Assembly: GCF_034259325.1 (NCBI RefSeq)
Contig: NZ_JAXIVS010000003.1
Coordinates: 744,001 to 808,000, forward strand
DNA: 64,000 nt
Reading direction: 5' to 3'
Source: Hyalangium ruber
GTDB taxonomy: Bacteria > Myxococcota > Myxococcia > Myxococcales > Myxococcaceae
Position 1 is the stretch's first letter. The number at the start of each line of letters is the position of its first letter. The position numbers and the translations under genes were made by a program. The notes under the pieces were generated by a model. It had not been told where the DNA came from and searched no databases. It saw only the letters and a program-made list of their open reading frames with translations. Positions 27,825 to 37,135 of this stretch are shown here, one piece after another.

Positions 27825-30800
27825 TCAAGCTCTGCCTGGCAGGCTGCTCTCGGACGCGGCAGCCAGGGCATCGCCCTCCTCCTCGCGCGAGGCCTGCTTG
27901 CGTGCCAGGTACTTCTCCATCGCTGGGCGGCCGAATCGATAGAACACGGCGGGCGTGACGACCATGTCCAGAATCGTCGAGCTGACCAGGCCTCCCAGGA
28001 TGACCACCGCCACCGGGTGGAGGATCTCCTTGCCCGGCTCTCCCGCCGCGAGCGCCAGCGGCACCAGCGCCAGCCCCGCCGTGAGCGCCGTCATCATCAC
28101 CGGCACCAGCCGCTCCAGCGAGCCGCGCACCACCATCTCCGGGCCGAAGCGCTCGCCCTCCACCTCCACCAGATGCAGGTAGTGGGAGATCATCATGATG
28201 GTGTTGCGGCTGGCGATGCCGCACAGGGTGATGAAGCCGACCAGCGTGGCCACCGAGAGCGTTCTATCCGTGAGCCACACCGCCGCCACACTGCCCACCA
28301 GGGCCAGGGGAATGTTGAGCATCACCTGGAGCACCAGCCGCACCGAGCGGAAGTGCGCGTAGAGCACCAGGAACATGCCGGTGAGCGACAGCAGGGACAG
28401 CAGCGCGATGAGGCGCGTGGCCGACTGCTGGCTCTCGAACTGCCCCTCGTAGGCCACGGTGGTGCCCACGGGTAGCCGCACCCGCTCGGCGACGCGCGCG
28501 CGCACCTCGTCCACCGCGCTGCCCAGGTCCCGGCCCGCCACGTTGGCCATGACGACGACGCGCCGCTGGAGGTGGTCGTGGTTGATGAGGTTGGGCCCGC
28601 GCGTCTCCACCACCTCCGCCACCGCCGCCACCGGCACGCGCGCGCCCGAGGGCGTGTCCACCAGCGCGCGGCGGAACGCGTCCGCGCTGACGCGGCTCGG
28701 CTCGTCGTAGCGCACCAGCACGTCGAAGGTGCGCTGGCCCTCCAGCACCTGCCCCACCACCACGCCGTTGAAGGCCTTCTCGAGCTGCTCGGCCATGGCG
28801 CCCGGCTGCACTCCCAGCCGCGCCGCCTCCTCGCGCTTGAGCCGGAGCTGGAGCTGGGGAATCAACGTCTGCTGCTCCACCTGGAGGTCCACGATGCCCG
28901 GCACCTCGGCCATCACCCGGCGCACCTCCTCGGCCTTGGCGCGCAGGGCGTCCAGGTCGCTGCCGAACACCTTCACCGCCACCTGCGCGCGGATGCCGGA
29001 CAGCAGGTGGTCCAGCCGGTGGGAGATGGGCTGGCCGATGGACACGGAGACGCCGGGCAGCTGCGCGAGCCGGGCGCGCATGTCCGCGAGCACCTCGTTG
29101 CGCGGGCGGCCCCCTTCCTTGAAGTCCACGTCCAGCTCCGAGTAGTGGACGCCCTCGGCGTGCTCGTCCTGCTCGGCGCGGCCGGTGCGCCGGCCCACGG
29201 TGCGCACCTCGGGGATGGAGACGATGAGGCGCTCGGCGAGCAACCCGTAACGGTTGGACTCCTCCAGCGAGGTACCCGGGGCGGCCAGCACGTTCACCGT
29301 GGCGGTGCCCTCGCTGAAGGCCGGCAGGAAGGCACGGCCCATGAAGGGCACGGAGGCCACCGCCACCAGCACCAGCAGCACCGCCGCCGAGAGCACCGCG
29401 CCGGGGTGCGCCAGGGACACCTCATAGAGCTTGCGCGCGCGCGCCTTGAGGGCCCGCACCAGCGCGCTGTCACCGTGCTCCAGGAAGCGTGCCTTGGGCA
29501 GCAGGTACGCGCACAGCACCGGCGTCACCGTGAGGGACACGAGCAGCGAGGCGACGATGGATACGATGTACGCCACGCCCAGCGGCGCGAAGAGGCGGCC
29601 CTCGATTCCACCCATGGCGAACAGGGGCAGGAAGACGAGCACGACGATGAGGGTGGCGAAGACGATGGAGTTCCGCACCTCGGAGGAAGCGCGGTAGATG
29701 ACGCGCAGCGGGGGCTCGGGCCGCTCCTTCTGGCGGTTCTCCTTGAGGCGCCGGTAGACGTTCTCCACGTCCACGATGGCGTCATCCACCAGCTCACCGA
29801 TGGCCACCGCGAGGCCACCCAGGGTGAGCGTGTTGATGGTCAGCCCGAAGGCGCTCATCACCAGCGCCGTCATCACGAACGAGAGCGGGATGGCGGTGAG
29901 CGTAATCACCGTGGTGCGCAGATTGACGAGGAACAGGAAGAGCACCACCACCACGAGGAAGGCCCCGTCCCGCAGGGCCTCCGCCACGTTGGAGATGGAG
30001 GCCTCGATGAAGTCGGCCTGCTCGAAGAGCGTCTCCATGTGGACGTCCTCGGGCAGGGTCCGCTGCAGCTCGGCCACGGCGGCCTCCACCTGCCCGGTGA
30101 GCTGCAGGGTGCTGGCGCCGGGCTGCTTCTGCACCGCGAGGATGACCGCGGGCCGACCGTTCATGCCGCCATCGCCGCGCTTCACCGCGGGACCCACCTC
30201 CACCTTGGCCACCTGGGACAGGCGCACGGGCACGCCGTTGCGCACGGCCACCACGGTTGCGGCCAGGTCCTCCACGGAGGCGCTGCGCGCGAGGTTTCGC
30301 ACCAGGAACTCACGGCCGCCCTGGGTGATGAAGCCGCCAGTGGTGTTGTTCTGGGACAACCCCGCCGCTCGCTCCACCTCCTCGAAGGTGAGCCCGAAGG
30401 CCAGCAGCTTCTCCGGATCCACCTGCACCTGGTACTGCTTCACCCCGCCGCCCATCACCGTCACCTGGGCGATGCCGGGGATGGTGAGCAGGCGCTGGCG
30501 GATGACCCAGTCGGAGAGCGAGCGCAGCTCCAGCGGCGAGGTGCGCTCCCCCTCGCTCTGCACCCCGAGCAGCAGAATCTCTCCCATGATGGAGGAGACG
30601 GGCGCGAGGTGCGGCACCACGTCGCGCGGCAGGCCCTCGCGCGCCACCTGGAGGCGCTCGGCCACGAGCTGCCGATCCAGGTAGATGTCGGTGCCCCACT
30701 CGAACTCCACGTAGACGACGGCCAGCCCCACGCCCGAGGAGGAGCGCACGCGCCGCACGCCGGGCGCGCCGTTCATCGCCACCTCGATGGGCCGGGTGAC

Positions 30801-30992
30801 GAGCGTCTCCACCTCCTCGGGGGACAGGCCGCCCGCCTCCGTCATCACCGTGACGGTGGGGCGGTTGAGATCCGGGAACACATCCACCGGCAGCCGGGTG
30901 ACGGCCCAGCCTCCATAGAGGAGCAGCGCCACCGCCGCGAGGACGACGAAGAGGCGGTGCCGCAGGGAGAAGCGGATGATGGCGTCCAGCAC
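27825..30992 (-). CDS. Heavy-metal efflux RND pump (CusA/CzcA family)
   Basis: A 1055-residue RND transporter of the HME type: twelve membrane helices with two large periplasmic loops. Motifs include the N-terminal VDVFPDLNRPTVTVMTEAGG, GELVDDAIVDVENVYRR (the HME charge region in helix 4, with D and E for proton relay) and GIASRNTIMMISHYLHLVE near helix 10. It pumps monovalent copper or silver, or divalent metal, from the periplasm outside, with the adaptor and TolC encoded upstream. It starts with GTG directly after the adaptor's TAG, helped by GGGGAGGG; the proper metal selectivity cannot be read reliably. Confidence 0.95.
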   Translation of the reverse strand: MLDAIIRFSLRHRLFVVLAAVALLLYGGWAVTRLPVDVFPDLNRPTVTVMTEAGGLSPEEVETLVTRPIEVAMNGAPGVRRVRSSSGVGLAVVYVEFEWGTDIYLDRQLVAERLQVAREGLPRDVVPHLAPVSSIMGEILLLGVQSEGERTSPLELRSLSDWVIRQRLLTIPGIAQVTVMGGGVKQYQVQVDPEKLLAFGLTFEEVERAAGLSQNNTTGGFITQGGREFLVRNLARSASVEDLAATVVAVRNGVPVRLSQVAKVEVGPAVKRGDGGMNGRPAVILAVQKQPGASTLQLTGQVEAAVAELQRTLPEDVHMETLFEQADFIEASISNVAEALRDGAFLVVVVLFLFLVNLRTTVITLTAIPLSFVMTALVMSAFGLTINTLTLGGLAVAIGELVDDAIVDVENVYRRLKENRQKERPEPPLRVIYRASSEVRNSIVFATLIVVLVFLPLFAMGGIEGRLFAPLGVAYIVSIVASLLVSLTVTPVLCAYLLPKARFLEHGDSALVRALKARARKLYEVSLAHPGAVLSAAVLLVLVAVASVPFMGRAFLPAFSEGTATVNVLAAPGTSLEESNRYGLLAERLIVSIPEVRTVGRRTGRAEQDEHAEGVHYSELDVDFKEGGRPRNEVLADMRARLAQLPGVSVSIGQPISHRLDHLLSGIRAQVAVKVFGSDLDALRAKAEEVRRVMAEVPGIVDLQVEQQTLIPQLQLRLKREEAARLGVQPGAMAEQLEKAFNGVVVGQVLEGQRTFDVLVRYDEPSRVSADAFRRALVDTPSGARVPVAAVAEVVETRGPNLINHDHLQRRVVVMANVAGRDLGSAVDEVRARVAERVRLPVGTTVAYEGQFESQQSATRLIALLSLLSLTGMFLVLYAHFRSVRLVLQVMLNIPLALVGSVAAVWLTDRTLSVATLVGFITLCGIASRNTIMMISHYLHLVEVEGERFGPEMVVRGSLERLVPVMMTALTAGLALVPLALAAGEPGKEILHPVAVVILGGLVSSTILDMVVTPAVFYRFGRPAMEKYLARKQASREEEGDALAAASESSLPGRA

Positions 30993-32159
30993 CTAGCGCC
31001 CTCCCCTGGCGGCCTGGAGCGTGGAGGCGCCGCGCACCACCACGCGCTCGCCCTCCTTCAGGCCGCGGCGCACGGCGGACCACTCGCCGTCCCGGACGCC
31101 CAGCACCACCTCGCGGCGCTCGAAGTCCTCGGGACCGGTGTGGACGAAGACGAAGGCGCGGCCCTCCTCCCGCACCACGGCGGCCTCGGGCACGGCGAGC
31201 ACCTGCTCTCGGCCCCCGGCACCGATGGCCACCTCCACGAACATACCGGGGCGCAGGCGGCCCTCTTTGTTGTCCAGCTCGAAGAGGACGCGGACGCTGC
31301 GGGTGCCTTCCTCCACCACCTGTCCCACGTGGTAGAGGCGCGCGGGGAAGTGCTGATCCGCATAGGCCTCGCTATGCACGAGCGCGCCCGTGGCGGCCTC
31401 GACGCGGGCCACGTCGTTCTCGAAGACACGGGCCTCCACCCAGACGATGGCGGCGTCCAGCACGGTGAAGAGGGGGCGCGAGGGGTCCACCTGCTCGCCC
31501 ACGGTGGCGCGCGCCTCGACGAGCACCCCGTCGATGGGAGCGGTGAGCGGGAAGCGCGCGGTGCCCTGGCCCTGACGGGCGCCGGAGAGCACGTCGCGGG
31601 CTGCGCGGGCGCGGTACAGCTCCTCTTCGGCGGTGCGCACGACGAGGGCAGCCTGCTGCACGTCCTTCTCTGCGACGACCCCCTGCAGGGACTCGAGGCG
31701 CGCGAGGTCCCTCCGGGCCTGCTCCAGGGTAGCCTGGGCGCGGGTGGCCTCGGCTTGGGCCTGGAGGAACTCGGTGGACAGGCCCGTGGCCTCGGAGGCG
31801 GAGAGGCTCTGCTGGACGGTGGCGAGCACCTGCCCCTTCTTCACCCGCTGGCCCACCAGGGGCATGGCGGCGCCCGAGGCGGCGACCACGCCGGAGACGG
31901 GCGAGGACACCTGAGCATAGCGGTCCGTGCGAGGGACGACCTTGCCGGGCGCCACGAGCCGCGCTTCCAACTGGCGGACGCGAGCGCGCTCGGTGCGAAT
32001 CTCCAGAAGAAACTGGGTCTCCTTGGGGACGGAGAAGGAGGGCCCCGTGTCGGCGGGAGCGGCCGAAGCCCCTCCTCCATGGTCTTCGCCGCCATGGGCC
32101 AAGGCCCCTGAGGCCACGAGCCACACCGCCACCCCCACAACGCCGCGCCACCGTGTCAT
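30993..32159 (-). CDS. RND efflux periplasmic adaptor (CusB/CzcB-like)
   Basis: A 388-residue membrane-fusion protein. A signal peptide (VVGVAVWLVASGALA) leads to a His-rich N-terminus (HGGEDHGGG), then the lipoyl/biotinyl-like segment (YAQVSSPVSGVV, VGQRVKKGQVLATV), a long alpha-helical hairpin (SEATGLSTEFLQAQAEATRA) and beta-barrel domains (VGEQVDPSRPLFTVLD). It links the inner-membrane pump to the outer-membrane channel. The ATG at 32159 overlaps the preceding stop by 4 bp (ATGA), and its TAG immediately precedes the GTG start of the pump, so the three are translated as a unit. Confidence 0.93.
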   Translation of the reverse strand: MTRWRGVVGVAVWLVASGALAHGGEDHGGGASAAPADTGPSFSVPKETQFLLEIRTERARVRQLEARLVAPGKVVPRTDRYAQVSSPVSGVVAASGAAMPLVGQRVKKGQVLATVQQSLSASEATGLSTEFLQAQAEATRAQATLEQARRDLARLESLQGVVAEKDVQQAALVVRTAEEELYRARAARDVLSGARQGQGTARFPLTAPIDGVLVEARATVGEQVDPSRPLFTVLDAAIVWVEARVFENDVARVEAATGALVHSEAYADQHFPARLYHVGQVVEEGTRSVRVLFELDNKEGRLRPGMFVEVAIGAGGREQVLAVPEAAVVREEGRAFVFVHTGPEDFERREVVLGVRDGEWSAVRRGLKEGERVVVRGASTLQAARGGR

Positions 32160-32707
32160 GACGCCACCCTCCGAGCCCGCCGCGCCACGGCCCAGGCCCC
32201 GAGCGCCAGGGCGACCAGCCCCACCCCGGCCAGGAGCCACGGCCCCGAGGCGCCACCCGCGTGCGAGCCAGCGGCCTCCTCCTCGTGCTCCAGGTGGACG
32301 GTGCCGAGCGCCAACACATCCACGGTCTGCCCACGCGTCACGGTGGCGACGGCGGCGAACTCGGCCTCCACGGGCAGCTCCGCCTCGGCCCGGTACACGC
32401 CAGGCGACTCCATCTTCGGCGCGAGCGCCTGCGTCGTCGGACCGGTGAGCGTCAGCTCCACCTGTGCGCCCGCCACCGGGGCATTGGTGTCCAGCTCGGC
32501 GACGAACACGCGCAGCGGCGTCTTCCCACCCTCGCCATGCGCCGGGTGCTTGAGCACCACCTCGAACACCTCTCCGGAGGCGCCCAGCACATGCATCTCC
32601 CCTTGCGTGGAGGCCACTGCGGGAGCGTCCCCGGCATGCTCCTCGCCGCCATGCGCCAGCGCCGTCGCGGCCATCAACGCACTCAACACGAAGGACCAGC
32701 GCCTCAT
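32156..32707 (-). CDS. His-rich membrane-anchored periplasmic protein of the efflux operon
   Basis: A 183-residue protein with a cleavable signal peptide (MRRWSFVLSALMAATALA), a short His-rich start (HGGEEHAG), a beta-sandwich middle region of FixH-like character (about residues 30-125) and a C-terminal membrane helix (WLLAGVGLVALALGAWAVA) with a basic end. It probably binds periplasmic metal beside the pump. No proven function is known to me. It overlaps both neighbours by 4 bp (ATGA), a sign of tight coupling within the operon. Confidence 0.8.
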   Translation of the reverse strand: MRRWSFVLSALMAATALAHGGEEHAGDAPAVASTQGEMHVLGASGEVFEVVLKHPAHGEGGKTPLRVFVAELDTNAPVAGAQVELTLTGPTTQALAPKMESPGVYRAEAELPVEAEFAAVATVTRGQTVDVLALGTVHLEHEEEAAGSHAGGASGPWLLAGVGLVALALGAWAVARRARRVAS

Positions 32708-33948
32708 CTCAGAGCCTCTCCCGTGGGAAGGTGGCCGAAGGCCTCCAGGAGCGCGGAGCGGGCCCGCGCGTGCGCCGCGGAGGCATCGATGGCCTCTCCG
32801 CGCGCGGCATAGGCCCGGTCCCGGGCGAGCAGGAACGCATCCAGGCCCAGCTGCCCGGCCTCATAGGCACGCTGCACGAGGACCAGGTTGCGCTCGACTC
32901 CGGGCAACACGGCGGTGAGCGCGGCCTCGGCGGCGGAGGCGGCCTTGTAGGCCTCGAGGGCGGAGACGCGCTCGGCCTCCACCTGCCGTGCCTGGGCCTC
33001 GCGCTCCGCCTCCCGCGCGGCGCGGCGGGCGCGGGCCGCGGCGAGCTCTCCCTGGTTGCGGTTCCACAGCGGCAGCGGCACGGAGAGCCGCGCCACCACC
33101 ATCGGCGCGGTATGGAGGTCCGGGCCCGTGGCGTGCTCCTCCGGCCGGGTCTCCCGCTCGTACCCGAGGCTCACGGTGGGGTCGGGGATGCGCTCGCGGC
33201 GCAGCAGCTCCACCTCGACCCGAGCCGCCTCGGCCGCGGACTGAGCGGCCACCAACTCCGGCTGCTCCCCGCGCAGCTCCGAGGGAACGGCCAAGGGCGT
33301 CAGCCGAAGCGACAGGGCCGAGGGAGCGGCTCTTCCGAGCAGGCGGTTGAGCATGGCGCGGGCGGACACTGCCTGCGAGCGAGCCAGGACAGCGCGAGCC
33401 TCGGCCCGGGCCCGCTCCAGCGCCGCCGCGTTGCGCTCCACCTCTGGCGCATCTCCCGCCGTGAAGCGACGCTCCGAGGCCTCCTCCAGCGCCCGGGCCA
33501 CCGCGAGCGCCTCTTCGGCCAGCCGCGCATGCGCCTCGAACCGCACCCACTCCGCCGCCGCGTCCGCCGCCGCGCGAGCCACCCGCAGTTCCACCGCGCG
33601 CCGCTGGGCCCGCGCCGCCGCGAGCGCGGCCTCGGCGCGCTCCACCCTCAAGCCACGCTGGCCGGCCACCTCCAGCGTCTGGCTGAGGGCCACCGACAAC
33701 CTCCGCTCCCCGAGATTCTGGGCCGGAGCGTCGGTGCCGTACTCCACCTCCAGCTCGGGGTTCTGACGCAGCCAGCGCCCATCCGCCTCCAGCTCGCCCT
33801 CGGCGCCCGTCTCCTGCGCGCGCGCGGAGGCCACCTCGGGGCTCTTCGCGAGCGACTCGCTGACCACGCGCTCGAGCGACCACGCCTCCGCCTCCGCGAC
33901 GGGAGCGGTGGAGAGGAGCAGCGTGAGCACGGTGGACACGGCGAGCAT
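32704..33948 (-). CDS. TolC-family outer-membrane efflux protein
   Basis: A 414-residue protein of the CusC/TolC type. A signal peptide (MLAVSTVLTLLLSTAPVAEA) precedes two long helical/strand repeats rich in Ala/Glu/Arg, the OEP domain organisation. The recurrent ARAQETGAEGELEA, VLVQRAYEAGQLGLDAFL and QNPELEVEYGTDAPA patterns support it. It is the first gene of the six-gene metal efflux operon. AAGGAG eight bases upstream decides ATG 33948; the open frame to 34083 is unsupported. Two 9-bp direct repeats lie upstream. Confidence 0.93.
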   Translation of the reverse strand: MLAVSTVLTLLLSTAPVAEAEAWSLERVVSESLAKSPEVASARAQETGAEGELEADGRWLRQNPELEVEYGTDAPAQNLGERRLSVALSQTLEVAGQRGLRVERAEAALAAARAQRRAVELRVARAAADAAAEWVRFEAHARLAEEALAVARALEEASERRFTAGDAPEVERNAAALERARAEARAVLARSQAVSARAMLNRLLGRAAPSALSLRLTPLAVPSELRGEQPELVAAQSAAEAARVEVELLRRERIPDPTVSLGYERETRPEEHATGPDLHTAPMVVARLSVPLPLWNRNQGELAAARARRAAREAEREAQARQVEAERVSALEAYKAASAAEAALTAVLPGVERNLVLVQRAYEAGQLGLDAFLLARDRAYAARGEAIDASAAHARARSALLEAFGHLPTGEALR

Positions 33949-34027
33949 GTACCCCACTCCTTCGCAAGCCACGTGCCGGCCGGCAGCCTCGCGATTCCAG
34001 GTACTTGGCGCCGCCAGCGCGTGCCCA

Positions 34028-34056
34028 AGTGTGACCACTTCCATCACAGTGTGACC
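34028..34056. promoter_or_regulatory. Two direct repeats upstream of the metal efflux operon
   Basis: AGTGTGACC occurs at 34028-34036 and again at 34048-34056, exactly 20 bp apart (two helical turns). On the operon strand they read GGTCACACT and lie 80-108 bp upstream of the TolC start. They are candidate binding sites for an activator or part of an ECF promoter. The same 9-mer is not seen upstream of the P-type ATPase. Confidence 0.5.
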
Positions 34057-34207
34057 GAGCCCGCGAGCCCCTCCCACTTTCACACAGATTGCTGCTTTAT
34101 CGTGTTTTGTCAGACCTGCCCTTTAGAGTGCGCCCCGCCTCAACCCATGGCTGGAAGCTCCGCAGCCGTGGGGAGGGGCCTGTGAACCATCACTCGAAAG
34201 GTGTTCC

Positions 34208-35743
34208 ATGCGGATTCCCAAGAAGTCACTCCTGGCGCTCACCTGCTTCGCCCTGACGGCCAGCGCTCAAGCGCCCGAGAAGGACATGGCCGCGCCCCTG
34301 GCCGCGGAGAGCAAGTTCCTCAAGTCCGCCGACAGCCTCAGCGGGCAGTACATCGTCGTGCTGAAGGACTCCGAAGTGGGCGTCGCCAGCGTTCCGAGCG
34401 TGGCGCAGTCGCTCTCCCTGCGGCACGGCGCCAACGTGAGCCGCACCTACTCGCACGCGCTGCGGGGCTTCGTCATCCAGGCCAGCGAGGAGCGGGCGCG
34501 CTCGCTCGCCGCCGAGCCGCAGGTGGCCTACGTGGTGGAGGACGGCAAGGCGCACGCCATCGGCACGCAGCCCAACGCCACCTGGGGCCTGGATCGCATC
34601 GATCAGCGCAACCTCCCGCTGGACACCACCTATAGCTACAGCGCGAGCGGCGCCGGGGTGCATGCGTACATCCTGGACACGGGCATCTTCACGGGCCACT
34701 CGGACTTCGGCGGCCGGGCCACGGGGGATTTCACCTCCATCAACGATGGGCGCGGTGCCGCGGACTGTCAGGGACACGGCACGCACGTGGCGGGCACGGT
34801 GGGCGGCGCCACGTGGGGCGTAGCCAAGAACGTGCGGCTGCACGCGGTGCGCGTCCTGGATTGTAGTGGCTCTGGCACCTGGTCCGGCGTCATCGCGGGC
34901 ATCGACTGGGTGACGGCCAACCACGTCAAGCCGGCGGTGGCGAACATGAGCCTCGGCGGCGGCGCCAATCCGGCGGTGGACGACGCGGTACGCAACTCCG
35001 TCGCCGCGGGCGTGACGTACGCGGTGGCCGCGGGCAACAACACCTCGGATGCGTGCAACTTCTCTCCGGCGCGCACGGGTGAGGCGCTGACGGTCGGCGC
35101 CACCGACAGCTCGGACAACCGGGCCTCCTGGTCCAACACCGGCACCTGCCTGGACCTCTTCGCTCCGGGCGTGAACATCACCTCCTCCTCGATGACCGGC
35201 GGCACGGCGGTGATGAGCGGCACGTCGATGGCGTCTCCGCACGTGGCAGGCGCGGCGGCGCTGTACCTGGAGAAGAACCCGGCGGCCTCGCCCGCCGCGG
35301 TGGCCTCGGCGCTCCTGAGCGACGCCACGCCGAACAAGGTGGGGAACCCGGGCAGCGGCTCGCCCAACCGCCTGCTCTACAGCAACCCGACTCCGTCCGG
35401 TTCCTGCGGCGTGCTGATGGCGGGCCAGTCCCTGGCTCCGGGTCAGTCGCTCTCGTCCTGCGCGGGCAACGTCACGCTGGTCCACCAGACGGACGGCAAC
35501 GTGGTCGTCTACGACCGGCTGGGCGCGCTCTGGCACACGAGCACCTACGGCCAGGCCACCTCGAGCCTCGTCATGCAGGGGGATGGCAACTTCGTGCTGT
35601 ATCCGGCTTCGGGCGCCGCGCTCTGGCACACGAACACGTACGGGAACCCGGGAGCCTTCGTGTCGATGCAGGACGACTGCAACCTCGTGGTCTACAACGC
35701 CGCGGGCGCGCCTCTCTGGGCGACCATGACGTTCTGCCGGTAG
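34208..35743 (+). CDS. Secreted subtilisin-like protease with bulb-type lectin domain
   Basis: A 511-residue preproprotease: signal peptide ([20 protein letters not shown]), an inhibitor I9 propeptide ([13 protein letters not shown] to about residue 120), an S8 peptidase domain with the catalytic triad D157 (ILDTGI), H190 (GHGTHVAG) and S340 ([11 protein letters not shown]), then a bulb-type lectin-like domain (about 400-511, with three repeats such as [13 protein letters not shown] and [11 protein letters not shown]). Pattern near DTGI resembles the proteinase K group, with several Cys. It probably digests protein outside the cell and binds mannose-like glycans. A strong hairpin terminator follows the gene. 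Confidence 0.93.
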   Translation: MRIPKKSLLALTCFALTASAQAPEKDMAAPLAAESKFLKSADSLSGQYIVVLKDSEVGVASVPSVAQSLSLRHGANVSRTYSHALRGFVIQASEERARSLAAEPQVAYVVEDGKAHAIGTQPNATWGLDRIDQRNLPLDTTYSYSASGAGVHAYILDTGIFTGHSDFGGRATGDFTSINDGRGAADCQGHGTHVAGTVGGATWGVAKNVRLHAVRVLDCSGSGTWSGVIAGIDWVTANHVKPAVANMSLGGGANPAVDDAVRNSVAAGVTYAVAAGNNTSDACNFSPARTGEALTVGATDSSDNRASWSNTGTCLDLFAPGVNITSSSMTGGTAVMSGTSMASPHVAGAAALYLEKNPAASPAAVASALLSDATPNKVGNPGSGSPNRLLYSNPTPSGSCGVLMAGQSLAPGQSLSSCAGNVTLVHQTDGNVVVYDRLGALWHTSTYGQATSSLVMQGDGNFVLYPASGAALWHTNTYGNPGAFVSMQDDCNLVVYNAAGAPLWATMTFCR

Positions 35744-35754
35744 CCTGACGGCGG

Positions 35755-35789
35755 CCGCGAGCTGGAGGCGCTCTTCCTCCAGCTCGCGG
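35755..35789 (+). terminator. Strong hairpin after the protease gene
   Basis: A perfect 14-bp stem (CCGCGAGCTGGAGG and its complement) with a 7-base loop begins 11 bp after the stop codon and is followed only by TTCTG. It lacks a U-rich tail but its stability and position suggest a terminator. Confidence 0.7.
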
Positions 35790-36110
35790 TTCTGAGAAAG
35801 AGCTTCCGCCTCGTCCTCCCCTTCAACCCGCCTACGCAGGCCGGTGCCGGGCACGCCCACCCGAGTTCGGGATGACAACCCACAGTCTGCCCGGCCTTCG
35901 CACCGGGGACAGAGAAGCCACCGCCGAGAGCCTCCGTGCGCCGTGGGACAGCGCTGCTGGGCGATGCGCACTTCCACCACAACCCTCCCAGGCCGGGGAT
36001 GCCGCACCCCTCCTTGGCCAATCCCTCGGCCATGTGGAGCGAGCCGTTGACGCCGAGTCGCGTAACCTGCTGGGTCGCGCGTCCTGCGCGAGACCTGTTA
36101 AGATGGCTTG
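35790..36110. other. Gene-poor stretch
   Basis: I see no gene, repeat or regulatory element I can support in this 320-bp stretch between the protease terminator and the next lipoprotein gene. Open frames here have atypical composition and lack family resemblance. Confidence 0.6.
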
Positions 36111-36740
36111 GTGAACCTCCGCTTCCTTCCTCTCCTTCTCCTGGCCTGCTCTGGCCCCGCCGAGTACCAGCGCGGAACCATGCCAGCCCCGCCGGCGGCG
36201 CCAGCTCGCCCTGGCGTGGGCGCTCCCGTCATGGGCCAACCAGGCTCCTTTTCCGAGCCCCTTCCGCGCTCGCCCAACTCCCGGGTGCTGCCGCCTACCA
36301 AGGAGCCGGGCCTATGGAGCGCGGACAGGCCGAGGGCGGCTGCGGGCGAGTACGAGTTACCGAGCGTCCTTGGTTTCACCCCGCCTGCCGTATCCAAGGA
36401 GGAGGCCATGGTGGCAATGTACGCGGACAACTGCGCTCAGCTGGTGGACGACACAACCCGGTTCCCGTCGGTTTCACGAGCGCTCGCGCGCGCCTCAGAA
36501 CGAGAGGTGGTGTGCATCGGGGCGCGGGCCTACTTCTCGTGCTTGGCGAATCTGTGGATCGAGGTGTCCAAGAAGAAGGACCGCCCAAGCATGGCGCTGT
36601 CGCAGGCTCTTCTGCAGTATCAACTCCGCCTGGAGCAGGAGGTATTGGAGGCGTGCAAGGATCTCGACGAGCTCCCGGAGTTGACGGCTCTTCTCAAAAC
36701 GGTGGAGACCGCGTGGATGAACTCACTGAAGAAACGATGA
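36111..36740 (+). CDS. Unknown lipoprotein
   Basis: A 209-residue lipoprotein. A short signal (MNLRFLPLLLLAC) ends in the lipobox LLAC; a long Pro/Ala/Gly-rich stretch (to about residue 85) precedes a compact helical domain of about 110 residues that has three Cys (MYADNCAQLV, REVVCIGARAYFSCLANL), the last two possibly disulfide-bonded. I do not recognise it. The GTG at 36111 is chosen because it places the signal at the N-terminus; TTG at 36108 adds one residue. A small gene overlaps its stop. Confidence 0.65.
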   Translation: MNLRFLPLLLLACSGPAEYQRGTMPAPPAAPARPGVGAPVMGQPGSFSEPLPRSPNSRVLPPTKEPGLWSADRPRAAAGEYELPSVLGFTPPAVSKEEAMVAMYADNCAQLVDDTTRFPSVSRALARASEREVVCIGARAYFSCLANLWIEVSKKKDRPSMALSQALLQYQLRLEQEVLEACKDLDELPELTALLKTVETAWMNSLKKR

Positions 36741-36907
36741 GCCCGATGTTCAAACAGGTAGTCGCCGAGATGAGGGAGCGCATGAAGAAGGACCCTGAGT
36801 TCCGGCAGGCCACCAGACGCATGATTCAGTCCGTCGAACGCGGGGACTACGTGCTCCGGGGCCGGTGGGTGGAGCGAAAGGACGACGCACCCTCTGGCCA
36901 GGAGTAG
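36737..36907 (+). CDS. Small basic protein, coupled to the upstream lipoprotein
   Basis: A 56-residue open frame starting at an ATG that overlaps the upstream stop (ATGA). The product is highly charged and helical (FKQVVAEMRERMKKDPEF), with no membrane segment. The GTG at 36713 is an alternative start overlapping the lipoprotein gene by 28 bp. The overlap suggests coupled translation; it may be a partner, such as an immunity protein, of the lipoprotein. No family is known to me. Confidence 0.5.
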   Translation: MSPMFKQVVAEMRERMKKDPEFRQATRRMIQSVERGDYVLRGRWVERKDDAPSGQE

Positions 36908-36988
36908 CGCGGCAAGAGCCTTGGTAGTTCCCGGCGGACCTCGTTGGGGAGCGTGAGAATTGCCCGCCGGGTGGTGGCCAACTGCGCA

Positions 36989-37042
36989 TTGGATCGCTCT
37001 CACCAGAAGTTCCAAGCGGCGGGTTCGATTCCCGCCGCCTCT
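36989..37042 (+). repeat. Dispersed 54-bp repeat, copy A (tRNA 3'-end-like)
   Basis: TTGGATCGC begins a 54-bp unit that ends in a hairpin with an 8-bp stem and 7-base loop TTCGATT, resembling a T-arm (GGTTCGATTCC) and acceptor sequence of a tRNA or tmRNA. No 5' half of a tRNA can be built around it. It matches copy C at 44 of 54 positions without gaps (9 of 10 differences are transitions) and copy B over its first 32 bases at 28 positions. It may be the footprint of an integration event. Confidence 0.7.
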
Positions 37043-37135
37043 CTCTCGAGAAGCCCAGCAATAACCTGAGCAGGTGTTCGACCGGCTCGCATCCTGTACG
37101 CTCTGGCACGAGCCACTTGGGCTGGAGGCGTCCCG

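Noticed and set aside
28572-32111. A 1179-residue open frame antisense to the RND pump
   Set aside because: Shadow of the pump and adaptor genes; His/Gln/Leu-rich with no recognisable domain.
36950-37045. A complete tRNA at copy A
   Set aside because: A T-arm-like hairpin is present but no D-arm, anticodon arm or matching 5' acceptor could be assembled from the upstream sequence.
37090-37130. A sigma-54 promoter (TGGCACG...TTGG) upstream of the secreted protein
   Set aside because: The spacing to the -12 element is off by about two bases and the GC pair is not correct.
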